Assembly (NCBI GenBank): GCA_051747385.1
Contig: JBNJGB010000047.1
Coordinates: 1-41,831, forward strand
DNA from: JBNJGB01 sp051747385
GTDB taxonomy: Bacteria > Myxococcota_A > UBA9042 > PHBI01 > JACKFB01
Reading direction: 5' to 3'
DNA length: 41,831 nucleotides
Part shown: positions 1-7,689 of the stretch, in pieces
Numbering within the stretch: position 1 is the stretch's first letter
Layout: the number at the start of each line of letters is the position of its first letter
Position numbers and translations under genes: made by a program
The notes under the pieces: model-generated
What the model was told of the DNA's origin: nothing
What the model saw: the letters and a program-made list of their open reading frames with translations, nothing else
The model's database searches: none

Positions 1-2564
1 TCGGCGGGGGTGAAGCCCTCCCACTGGAGGTCGGCGAGGGCGGCGTCGTGGACCTCCGGGCGATAGGACCCGGCGATCTCGAGGCGCGCCACGCGCATGG
101 CGCGGAAGACCTCGGCCATCCGCCGCGCGAGCCCGTCGAAGACGCCGATGGCGGCGGTCAGCGGGCTGCGGTGTGTCAGGACGGGGTCGCCCGTGTCCGG
201 CGCCTGGCCGGGCTCCGCCACGTAGACGACGTCCGCGGGGGCGTCCTCGCCGCTCAGGAAGCGGCCCAGGGTATCCATGGCGCGCTCGATGCGCCGCCGC
301 CGCTCGTCGGTGAGCGGCTCGGAGCCGCGCTGGCTCGGAATGGTGTTCGACAGCGCGTCCAGGTTCAGCCGCGCGCCGAGCGCGCCGATGGACGAGCCCA
401 GCGTCTCGGCGCTCTTGCCCTCGTCGGAGCCGAGCCTGCCCAGCAGCAGCAGGTCGTGCAGGCGCTCGCGGAGGCCGCGCATCTCGTCGTGGAAGGCCTC
501 GCGGGCGGGGCCGCGGACGGTGTCCAGCACCCGGCGGTGCAGGGCCACGGCGGCGCCCTCCCGAGGGGCCCAGACCTCGGCCTCCTCCGGCAGCGCGCCG
601 ACGAGCGCGGCGAGCGCGGAGTCGAGCGTCGCGGCCTCCTCCTCGCCGAGGCAGAGCTCGGCGGTCAGGGCGCGGCCCGCGTCGCTCACCAGGTCCCGAA
701 GCTCGGCGCCCGGGGCCCGCGTGGCGAGCTTCCGGACGGCGATCTGCTCGAGGAGGGCGAGGTTGTCGGTGAGGACGCGATCCGCCGGCTTCACGTGCTC
801 CAGGGCCCGCGAGAGGGCGTCCGGGAGCGTGTGGAGGTCCAGCGGGGCGTCGTCTCGGCCGGTGGTCACGAGCACGAACGGGCCCGTGGCGGCGCGGTCC
901 AGGCTCGCCGACAGCGCGGCCACGGAGGCCGGCCGGACGGGCGTGCCCGGGGCGACGCCGACGGCGTCCGGGTCCATGTGGAGCGCGTGCACCCGCTCGC
1001 GCCAGGCGTCCGCTTCGGCGCCCGCCTCGGCGGGCAGCTTCGGCAGGTCCCTGCGCTGGCGGAAGTCCATCTCCTCCGGGCCGGTGCCGGCTCGAAGCTG
1101 CTCGGCGCTCAGGGCCTTGGGGGCCTTGGCGCCGGCGCGGAACCAGCGCACCCGGGCCTGTTCGCCGGCGTCGAGGCCGCGATCCGCGATGGTGGTCACC
1201 GCGTCCGCGTCCAGGACCGCGACGCAGGCTCCGGCGACCGCGGCCCGCGTGGCCTCACCGCCGTCCTCCGCGGCGGCCCGGTCCACCAGGTCGAGGTCGA
1301 GCCAGCGCACGTCGAGATCGGCTGCGAGCAGGCGCTTGCAGATCGTGGGGCCCAGGCGCTTGGCCAGGGCGCGACCGGAGACGGCCCGCGCCAGGACGAC
1401 GACGCTCGCGCCGGGGCGGAGCCCTTCCAGGAGGCCGGGCTCCAGCAGCGCGTCCTCGTCCGTCACCAGCAGCAGGTCGCGGCCGGCGCCGAACGGTCCG
1501 TGCCAGCGGACGTCCCGGCCGGAGACGGCCTCGATGGTCGCCTCGCCGGCGAAGGCGGCGGCGGCCAGGAGGTCGCGCGCGACCGCCTCGCCCCAGGGAC
1601 CGCGCGGAGCCACGCGGACGCGGCCGAGGCGGTCGTCCGTCGGCTCGTCGCCCGTGATGGACGGCGCGCCGTCGGGCAGGTGCGGGGCCACGGTGTCGGC
1701 CAGGGCCTGCACCCCGCCGGTCCAGTCTGCGCCGATGACGCGAGGCCGGACCGCAGCCGTGGAGGCGAGACGCTCGACGGGGTCGAGGAGGAGATCGCTC
1801 AGGGGCGACCCGTCCGCGACGACCACGGTGCCTGTGCCCTCGATCGCCGCCCCCACCTCGTCGGCGGGGAACGGCGCCAGGAGCTGGACGGCGACCGCCC
1901 TCACAGGGGTGCCGGCCCGGGTGCAGGCTTCGGCGACGGTGCGCGCCGCCTCGGCGCCGCGCCCGAGCACGACGAGGGCCAGGTCGGCCTCGTCGGGGCC
2001 GGTCACCGTCACCGGCTCCAGGACACGGTCCGAGCGTTCCCCGAGCCGCCGGAGGACGTCGCGGGCGACGTCCAGGGCGCTCTCCGGGCCCTCGTTGTCC
2101 CCCGTCCCCCCGACCGGCTGCGCGCCGACCGTGGGGAGGCGGACCATGTCCAGGCGCTCGGCGGCGTCCAGCCCCACGACCGCGAGGACCGGGCGCCCGA
2201 GGCGGGCGCTGATCTCGTGGGCCGCGAGGGTGTGGTCGACGGCCTGCTGCGCCGTGCCGGCCGCGAGGACGGCGCCCCAGTCGGCGGGGGCGATGGGGGC
2301 GGGCTCGTCGCCGGCCACGTGGTGGACGCAGGAGGCCGCCAGGCGCCCTTCCTGGGGGCGGTGGGGCATCCCGTCGTGGTTCAACAGGCTCGCCGCGCGC
2401 ATCCCGGCGAGGGCCAGGCCCTCCGCGATGGCGGGGTGGTCCGACACGGGGGCGCCGCAGAGGCGCTCCTCCGTGGCGGCGATGGCCTCGAACCCGGTCA
2501 GGGTGCGGATCGTCTCGGTGGACGAGTCCGGCTTGGTGGATGTGACCTCGGCCGCGGGGTCCAT
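1..2564 (-). CDS. PFOR-like protein, third gene of the kor operon (partial, runs off the left edge)
   Basis: The frame is open from an ATG at 2564 to the window edge, about 854 codons, so the C-terminus is missing. A GGGAGGAG ribosome site lies 6 nt upstream and the gap after the korB stop is 13 nt, which makes it operonic. I translated it by eye. Residues about 20-145 resemble the pyrimidine-binding domain of pyruvate:ferredoxin oxidoreductase, but the YPITPSSP-type thiamine-facing motif is absent. Residues about 155-290 resemble PFOR domain II. Residues about 310-470 resemble the gamma domain, including a LEGLRPGASVVVL stretch. The remaining 390 residues are Ala/Arg/Glu-rich and I do not recognise them. 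No Cys-rich ferredoxin motif is visible before the edge. From context it is a partner, electron-transfer or scaffold subunit of KorAB; that role is inferred. The alternative is a divergent but complete 2-oxoacid oxidoreductase. Confidence 0.7.
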   Translation of the reverse strand, partial: MDPAAEVTSTKPDSSTETIRTLTGFEAIAATEERLCGAPVSDHPAIAEGLALAGMRAASLLNHDGMPHRPQEGRLAASCVHHVAGDEPAPIAPADWGAVLAAGTAQQAVDHTLAAHEISARLGRPVLAVVGLDAAERLDMVRLPTVGAQPVGGTGDNEGPESALDVARDVLRRLGERSDRVLEPVTVTGPDEADLALVVLGRGAEAARTVAEACTRAGTPVRAVAVQLLAPFPADEVGAAIEGTGTVVVADGSPLSDLLLDPVERLASTAAVRPRVIGADWTGGVQALADTVAPHLPDGAPSITGDEPTDDRLGRVRVAPRGPWGEAVARDLLAAAAFAGEATIEAVSGRDVRWHGPFGAGRDLLLVTDEDALLEPGLLEGLRPGASVVVLARAVSGRALAKRLGPTICKRLLAADLDVRWLDLDLVDRAAAEDGGEATRAAVAGACVAVLDADAVTTIADRGLDAGEQARVRWFRAGAKAPKALSAEQLRAGTGPEEMDFRQRRDLPKLPAEAGAEADAWRERVHALHMDPDAVGVAPGTPVRPASVAALSASLDRAATGPFVLVTTGRDDAPLDLHTLPDALSRALEHVKPADRVLTDNLALLEQIAVRKLATRAPGAELRDLVSDAGRALTAELCLGEEEAATLDSALAALVGALPEEAEVWAPREGAAVALHRRVLDTVRGPAREAFHDEMRGLRERLHDLLLLGRLGSDEGKSAETLGSSIGALGARLNLDALSNTIPSQRGSEPLTDERRRRIERAMDTLGRFLSGEDAPADVVYVAEPGQAPDTGDPVLTHRSPLTAAIGVFDGLARRMAEVFRAMRVARLEIAGSYRPEVHDAALADLQWEGFTPA

Positions 2565-2577
2565 GACGGCTCCTCCC

Positions 2578-3531
2578 TCAGACAGCATACCGGTCGAGCT
2601 CCCGACGGACGGCCTCGAGCTTCTCGTCTCGCGGCGTGGCCAGCCCTTCGACGGTGTACTGGTCATAGCGATCCACGTCCTCGTTGCGGTAGAAGATGCC
2701 GACCGGGGTCAGGTCGGGGTGCGCCGCCAGGTCCCGGGCCTCGGACATGTCGGTGGGGTCGTGCTCGACCCGGTTGGGGAACAGGCGCTTCAGGACGTCG
2801 TCCTCCTCCAGGCCGTCCGGGTGGGTCATGAGCAGCATATTGCCCGGATCCTTCTGGAGCGGATCCCAGAGCTTCGGCGTGTAGTGCGGGCACCGCTGGA
2901 GGATGCGCACGAAGCCGAGGCCCTCGTGGCGGTGGGCCATCAGGAGGACCTTGTAGAGCAGGGCCGGGTTCCAGTCGGGCACCTGCGCCACGAACGATGC
3001 GTTCGTGATGGACAGCGTCGTCGCGATGGGGTCGATGGGCCGCAGCCACGCGCCGCGGGGGTGCGTGTTGCTGACCTGGCCCTGCGAGGACGTCGGCGAC
3101 GTCTGGTTCTTGGTGAGCCCGTAGACGTTGTTGTCGAAGAGCAGCACCGACATGTTCATGTTGTAGCGGATGGCGTGGACCCAGTGGCCCGCTCCGATGG
3201 AGCAGTTGTCCCCGTCACCCGTCGTCACGAACATGTGCAGGTCCGGGCGGCGGGCCCGGATGCCGCAGGCCACCGGCAGCGCGCGGCCGTGCAGGCCGTG
3301 GAAGCCGTAGGTCCCCATGTAGTGGGGGAAGCGGCTCGAGCAGCCGATGCCGGAGACCACGACGGTCTTCTCGGGGGGGAGCTGCTCGTCGCGGCAGACG
3401 CGCTGGACGGCGGTGAGCACGGCGTGGTCACCGCAGCCCGGGCACCACCGGGCGACGCTCCCCTCGTAGTCCTCGAGGGTGAAGTAGCAGGGGTTCAGCT
3501 CTTCCAACCAGTCACTCTTGAGCCCGTACAT
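2578..3531 (-). CDS. korB: 2-oxoacid:ferredoxin oxidoreductase beta subunit
   Basis: This is the thiamine-diphosphate and [4Fe-4S] subunit of 2-oxoglutarate (or related 2-oxoacid):ferredoxin oxidoreductase, which makes acyl-CoA, CO2 and reduced ferredoxin, or the reverse, in the cytoplasm. The 317-residue product has the CPGCG motif (Cys30, Cys33), Cys64 in GIGCSSR and Cys214 in QRCPHYTPK, giving the four expected cluster ligands. The ThDP-Mg motif begins at GDGDN (105-109) and ends at the Asn pair 134-135. I chose the ATG at 3531 because the protein aligns from MYGLKSDW and the codon overlaps the korA stop in a TGATG arrangement, so the two are translationally coupled. A longer frame upstream lies inside korA. 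The length fits KorB/PorB-type subunits of two-subunit enzymes. The exact 2-oxoacid cannot be read from sequence. Confidence 0.93.
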   Translation of the reverse strand: MYGLKSDWLEELNPCYFTLEDYEGSVARWCPGCGDHAVLTAVQRVCRDEQLPPEKTVVVSGIGCSSRFPHYMGTYGFHGLHGRALPVACGIRARRPDLHMFVTTGDGDNCSIGAGHWVHAIRYNMNMSVLLFDNNVYGLTKNQTSPTSSQGQVSNTHPRGAWLRPIDPIATTLSITNASFVAQVPDWNPALLYKVLLMAHRHEGLGFVRILQRCPHYTPKLWDPLQKDPGNMLLMTHPDGLEEDDVLKRLFPNRVEHDPTDMSEARDLAAHPDLTPVGIFYRNEDVDRYDQYTVEGLATPRDEKLEAVRRELDRYAV

Positions 3532-5450
3532 CACTTCCCTCCGAGGCGCTCGAGGATCGCGTCGCGAATCATTCCAGGCGGCAGCGGCTGACCCGGCACC
3601 CGGGCCCAGCTGTCGACGTCGCACAGGGTCTGGGCGCGCAGCAGCCAGGCGAGCTGGGCGTAGCGCCTGTTGTCTCCGGCGAACACACCCACCGGGTCGT
3701 CGCCGTAGTTGATCTCCACCGTCATGACCTTGTCGAACTTCGAGAAGATCTCCTCGAGCCCGGGCTCCATCGGCGACAGGAACCGCAGGTGCAGCGCGGA
3801 GATCTTGTGGCCCTCGTCGCGGAGCTTGGCCACCGACTCCTCGATGGCGCCGCGGGTGGAGCCCCAGCCGACGACCAGCAGGTCGCCCTCGGGTTCGCCG
3901 AAGACCTCGGGCGGCTTCAGGCTCTTGCGGAGGGCCACGAGCTTGGCGCTGCGGCGGGTCATCGCCTTCTGGTTGATGGCGGACTCGTAGGCCACCCCGC
4001 CGGTCTCGTCGTGGGCCAGGCCCGTGAGGATGTACTCACCGCCCGGCTGGCCGGGGATGGGCCGCTTCGACAGGCCCGTCTCCTCGTCCCAGTCGAAGGC
4101 CTTGACGCCCTCGGTCCAGGGGGACTGGTCGACCGGCGGGGACAGCCACTCCTCCTGGACGTCGGGGCGGACGAACGGGGACTGGCCGGTGGCCAGGTTG
4201 GCGTCGGTGAGGACGATGACCGGGGTGCGGAAGGTCTCGGCGATCTTCCGCGCCGTGATCATCATGTGGAAGCACTCCTCGATGCTGGACGGGGCGATGA
4301 TCACCTTGGGGGTGTCGCCCGGGTGCCCGAACAGGGAGGACAGCAGGTCGCCCTGCTCGACCTTGGTGGGGAGGCCGGTGCTGGGGCCGCCGCGCTGGAC
4401 GTCCACGATGACCAGGGGGACCTCCGTCATGACGGCGAGGCCGATCATCTCCGTCTTCAGGGCCATGCCCGGGCCGGAGGTGACCGTCAGCGCGGTCTTG
4501 CCGGCGTAGGAGGAGCCGACGGCGAAGCCTGCCGCGGCGATCTCGTCCTCGGCCTGGTGGACGAACCCGCCGGCGCGATGGAACGCGGCCGCCAGGTAGT
4601 GGGACGCCGACGTGGCCGGCGTGATGGGGTACATGCTGCAGACCTCGATGCCCGCAGCCATGGCGCCCATGGCGATGGCGGCGTTGCCGTTCATCACCAC
4701 GCGCTGCTTGTCGTCCGACATCCCCGGGATGTGGTGCCGCTCCTCGAAGTTCTCCAGGCCCCACTCGTAGCCGGCCTTCAGGAGCTTGTGGTTCATCTCG
4801 ATGATGTGCTCGCCCTTGCGCTTCCGCTCGAAGATGGCGCGGATCTCGCCGAGCACGCGGTCCACGTCCCGGTCGTACAGGGCGCAGAGGGCGCCGAGGA
4901 CCCAGACGTTCTTCCCGCGGCGCGGGTTGTCCGTGATCTTCTTGGTCTCCTCCTCCATCGGGACCTGGCGGATGTCGTAGCCGCGGGCCTCGAAGTCCTC
5001 GAGGGCCTTGGCGTACGCCTCGCGGATCTCCTCGGAGCCGGAGTCCGCCCACTTGCTCTCGATGAGGAGCGTCGTGCCGGGACGGAGGGCGTCCTGGTCG
5101 ATGCGGCTGTAGAGCACCTGCTCGTTGAAGGCGACCACCAGGTCGGCGGAGTCGCCCATGTTGGTCATCTCCGAGTCGCCGATGCGGATGCGGATTCCGC
5201 TGGCGCCCGCCCTCGAGCGCGGAGGCGGCTCGATCTCGGCGGGGATGATCTCCACCGTCCAGACGCCGTTGCCCATCTTGGCGGACACGGCGCCCAGGAG
5301 CTGACCGGCGGTCTGGGCTCCCTCGCCCGAGTCGCTCACAATCTCGATGATCTGCTCGCGGATCGGGGTGGTGGCGGCGGCGCTTCCGTCTCTCCGGGCG
5401 TCGCCCGACTCGGGCCTCGTTTCGCGAAGGTTCGCGGCGGTCTGTACCAT
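3531..5450 (-). CDS. korA: 2-oxoacid:ferredoxin oxidoreductase, fused gamma-alpha subunit
   Basis: The 639-residue product is a gamma-alpha fusion of the KorA type. Residues about 30-230 are the CoA-binding gamma domain (GNGVWTVEIIP, MTNMGDSADLVVAFNEQ). Residues about 245-639 are the alpha domain with the pyrimidine-binding YPITPATS motif at 274-281 and the conserved SGPGMALKTEMIGLA segment. It pairs with KorB to oxidise a 2-oxoacid, most likely 2-oxoglutarate, with ferredoxin as acceptor. It is first in a three-gene transcript with korB and the PFOR-like gene. The start follows an extended N-terminus (about 30 residues rich in Arg, Asp and Ala) before the gamma domain; the true start could be slightly downstream. 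No strong ribosome site precedes the ATG. Two perfect palindromes 56-84 nt upstream may be operators. Confidence 0.93.
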   Translation of the reverse strand: MVQTAANLRETRPESGDARRDGSAAATTPIREQIIEIVSDSGEGAQTAGQLLGAVSAKMGNGVWTVEIIPAEIEPPPRSRAGASGIRIRIGDSEMTNMGDSADLVVAFNEQVLYSRIDQDALRPGTTLLIESKWADSGSEEIREAYAKALEDFEARGYDIRQVPMEEETKKITDNPRRGKNVWVLGALCALYDRDVDRVLGEIRAIFERKRKGEHIIEMNHKLLKAGYEWGLENFEERHHIPGMSDDKQRVVMNGNAAIAMGAMAAGIEVCSMYPITPATSASHYLAAAFHRAGGFVHQAEDEIAAAGFAVGSSYAGKTALTVTSGPGMALKTEMIGLAVMTEVPLVIVDVQRGGPSTGLPTKVEQGDLLSSLFGHPGDTPKVIIAPSSIEECFHMMITARKIAETFRTPVIVLTDANLATGQSPFVRPDVQEEWLSPPVDQSPWTEGVKAFDWDEETGLSKRPIPGQPGGEYILTGLAHDETGGVAYESAINQKAMTRRSAKLVALRKSLKPPEVFGEPEGDLLVVGWGSTRGAIEESVAKLRDEGHKISALHLRFLSPMEPGLEEIFSKFDKVMTVEINYGDDPVGVFAGDNRRYAQLAWLLRAQTLCDVDSWARVPGQPLPPGMIRDAILERLGGK

Positions 5451-5505
5451 CGTGGGCTATCCTCGGTTCGAGGGGCGTCGGCCCCATTCATTTGGGGTGG
5501 CGCGG

Positions 5506-5534
5506 GCTTGCAAGCGCTGTTCCTACCGGTAGGA
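5506..5534 (-). promoter_or_regulatory. paired palindromes upstream of korA
   Basis: Two perfect palindromes sit 5 bp apart: GCTTGCAAGC at 5506-5515 and TCCTACCGGTAGGA at 5521-5534. They lie 56 to 84 nt before the korA ATG, a usual place for a repressor or activator site. Their function is inferred from position and symmetry only. I found no convincing -35/-10 pair in this stretch. Confidence 0.4.
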
Positions 5535-6287
5535 CCCGGGGTGGGTTGGCGCAAGCTCGGGGGAGCGGACTCTCCGGGTGTGCGATTTCACGTTCCGGCG
5601 CGTGGCTTCGCACAGACGACTCCCCCGCACCCCCGGAGGGGGGTACGGGGTGCCCCGGAGCCGCATGGGTCCCGAGGGGGAGTGGCGACGTCGCTCCACA
5701 GGACTCCAGGCCTGCGGCGAGCGTCCGCCGGGGAGCTCCACCTCCGCGAGGTGTACCCCGCGAGGCTCTTCGCGGGCCACGGCGCGGCGCTCCGTCTCCG
5801 GGTCGCCGTGCTCCTCGGAGGAGGCGGGGGCTTGTTGGGCGATGGTCACGTCTCGACTCCATCGGGTCGTGAGAACGCGTCGCTACGAGGGTCTTGCAAC
5901 GACCGTGCCGCGGCTCGGAACCGCAGCGGGACAGGCGATCCGGCCGCCTGGCGTGAATCACCGCTCACCCACGGCGTGTCTGCCTCGGAGACGTCGGGGG
6001 GCGATGGCAGGCGAGCGTGGAGATCGCGCTGCGAGGGGGGCGAGGGGGCTCGTCCCGGGTGTGATTGCCCACCGGGGCCCGGGCCCGGGCCTGCAGCGCT
6101 GGGGCAAATGCTCCAGGGGAAATGGTGATTGTGCGATATGGCGCACAATGTGCTCGTTCGCCCCCGTGGAGGCGTCGGAGGGCGTATCTGCGCGCCCGTC
6201 CGTGGCCGTCGTGGGCGGTCGCTCGCATCCCGCGCGCGAGTTGTGGGAGGATCCACACATGGAGGGTGGTACGGCCCGGGAGGAGCG
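5535..6287. other. intergenic stretch without a confident gene
   Basis: This is the divergent gap between korA and the TPR gene. Open frames exist on both strands, but they are Arg/Pro/Ser-rich and lack the GC3 pattern of real genes over most of their length. The best candidate is a GTG-started minus frame at 5523-5849 (108 codons). Its first 50 codons have gene-like third positions, but it has no ribosome site and no recognisable domain, so I do not call it. The only clear element is the inverted repeat at 6128-6149. Confidence 0.5.
6128..6149 (+). promoter_or_regulatory. 22-bp inverted repeat, possible operator
   Basis: Perfect 8-bp arms ATTGTGCG and CGCACAAT are separated by the 6-bp spacer ATATGG. 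The element is AT-richer than its surroundings and lies 138 nt before the TPR-gene ATG. The shape suits a homodimeric helix-turn-helix regulator. Which regulator binds it is unknown. Confidence 0.5.
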
Positions 6288-7256
6288 ATGGACGCGGCGA
6301 TGGAGGCGAGCCTGCAGGCAGCCGTGAAGGCGCTACGGGCCGGGAGTCCGCGGGACGCGGTGGAGGCCCTGGAGCCGGCGCTGGAGCGGGCGACCGTGGA
6401 GCGCCTGGAGGAGGCGGAGATGCTCGTGCGCGGGCTGCTGGCGCCGGCTCTGGCCCAGCTCGGGGACGTCTCGCGCGCGGAGCCGCACGCGCGGCGGGCG
6501 CACGAGCTGGCGGTCGCGCGCGGGGACGAGGAGAGCGCGGCCCACTACGGGGGGCTGGCCGATCAGCTCGACCAGGCGCTGCACCCGGAGGAGGATCCGA
6601 ACCGTCCGCTGACGGAGCAGGAGATGGAGGCCGCCCTGGACCGGGCCGGCGACGCCCTGACCCGCGCCCACCCGGAGGAGGCGGTGACCCTCCTCGAGGC
6701 CCTCGCCGAGTCGACGGAGGCCAGCGGCCACGCGGCAGTGGAGGCGTCCGCCCGCGGGATGCTGGCCCAGGCGCTCATCATGATGCGCCGGGGCGAGGAG
6801 GCCAGGCCGCACCTGGAGCGCGCGGCGGCCATCGCCGGGCGTATGAACGAGCCCCGCGCCGAGGCCCACTTCCGCGAGCTGCTCGGGGACCTCGAGCCGG
6901 GGAGTCGGCGTGACGCCCTCAGCAAGGTGGATCTCGCGCGCGTGCGCGAGGAGGCCAACGAGGCGCGCAGCCGCGCGGGCGAGGAGATGGAGGCCGAGCG
7001 CTTCGCGGAGGCGGTGGCCATCCTGGAGCCTGCGGCCGAGCACGCCCGGCGGGAGGGCGCTTCGGCCGCCGAAGCCTCGGTGCGCTCCATGCTGGCCCAG
7101 GCCCTGGTCATGTCGGGCCGGCGCGAGGACGCGGCCCGGGAGGCCGAGCGTGGCCTGGAGCTGGCCCGCGGGGAGGGTGACGAGGAGGCCGTCGAGAGCT
7201 TCACCCAGCTCCTGGCTCTGGCCACCGGGTGGAAGTCCTCCGTCGGGGACGCCTGA
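6288..7256 (+). CDS. TPR-like helical repeat protein with three modules
   Basis: The 322-residue protein has no signal peptide, so it is probably cytoplasmic. It is almost wholly Ala/Glu/Arg/Leu helix and contains three related modules of about 85 residues, at roughly 11-95, 118-202 and 231-312. Each module has an AVxxLEP-type helix, then LAxALxxxGRxxxA, then a helix ending in ARGDEE or equivalent. That is the alternating pattern of tetratricopeptide repeats and points to protein binding. No catalytic domain is seen and the partner is unknown. I chose the ATG at 6288 because GGGAGGAG lies just upstream; an in-frame upstream extension is Arg/Gly-rich and implausible. The gene stands alone, divergent from korA and convergent with the GH1 gene. 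Confidence 0.75.
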   Translation: MDAAMEASLQAAVKALRAGSPRDAVEALEPALERATVERLEEAEMLVRGLLAPALAQLGDVSRAEPHARRAHELAVARGDEESAAHYGGLADQLDQALHPEEDPNRPLTEQEMEAALDRAGDALTRAHPEEAVTLLEALAESTEASGHAAVEASARGMLAQALIMMRRGEEARPHLERAAAIAGRMNEPRAEAHFRELLGDLEPGSRRDALSKVDLARVREEANEARSRAGEEMEAERFAEAVAILEPAAEHARREGASAAEASVRSMLAQALVMSGRREDAAREAERGLELARGEGDEEAVESFTQLLALATGWKSSVGDA

Positions 7257-7689
7257 GCCCGCGGCGTCGCCAAGGTGCGGGGAACATGGGGAAGATGCAG
7301 TAGGACCGCCGTCCCCGGCTCACAGTCCTACACATCTCGGGATCCCCCGGTCTCGCGGACAGTTACGCGCCAAGCCGCCAAGCCGCCAAGACGCAAAAGC
7401 CAGCGAACCGCTTGCACACCGATTCGGCTGAGACCGTCGGGTCGCGTGCAGGCCCACAGCGAGCACACCGGGCCGAAGCGTGCCGTTTCCCTTTGCGTCT
7501 TCGCGTCTTTGCGCGAGGCCTTCGTCTTGCGACATGTGACGAACTGTGAGCCGTCCCCGGCGGTCGGCCGCCCGGCAGGGTAGGCACACGACCCGTCGGC
7601 GTGAAGTCCCGGGAGCGGATCCGGACAAGCCGCAGAGCGATCCGGCCAGCCGTGCGTACGAGGAACGGCCCGCCGTGACACGCCCGTCG
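7257..7689. other. gap between convergent genes, holding one dispersed-type repeat
   Basis: There is no credible gene here. Short frames on both strands read as strings such as SLCVFASLRE and KTRRRKGK, which are translations of the repeat at 7366-7517 and not proteins. I see nothing in the rest. Confidence 0.6.
7366..7517. repeat. MITE-like intergenic repeat with imperfect terminal inverted repeats
   Basis: The left arm (about 7366-7399) contains iterated GCCAAG units and ends GCCAAGACGCAAAAG. The right arm (7491-7517) is CTTTGCGTCTTCGCGTCTTT and a few more bases. Reverse-complementing the right arm gives a match to the left at about 20 of 23 positions. The arms flank about 90 bp of unrelated sequence. 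Sequences of the type TTTGCGTCTTTGCG recur in intergenic regions of many environmental bacteria. Only one copy lies in this window, so repetition itself is inferred. Confidence 0.6.

Noticed and set aside
48..3591. Long plus-strand open frames over the kor operon
   Set aside because: They mirror korB and the PFOR-like gene on the minus strand and have no recognisable motif.
5523..5849. GTG-started minus-strand frame of 108 codons upstream of korA
   Set aside because: Only its first half has gene-like third positions. There is no ribosome site, and the C-terminal half is Arg/Pro-rich noise.
7366..7517. CRISPR array suggested by iterated GCCAAG units
   Set aside because: The units are 6-9 bp, contiguous and without spacers; inverted arms fit a MITE-like element.
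7320..7628. Short frames giving KTRRRKGK or SLCVFASLRE peptides
   Set aside because: They are translations of the intergenic repeat arms and not proteins.
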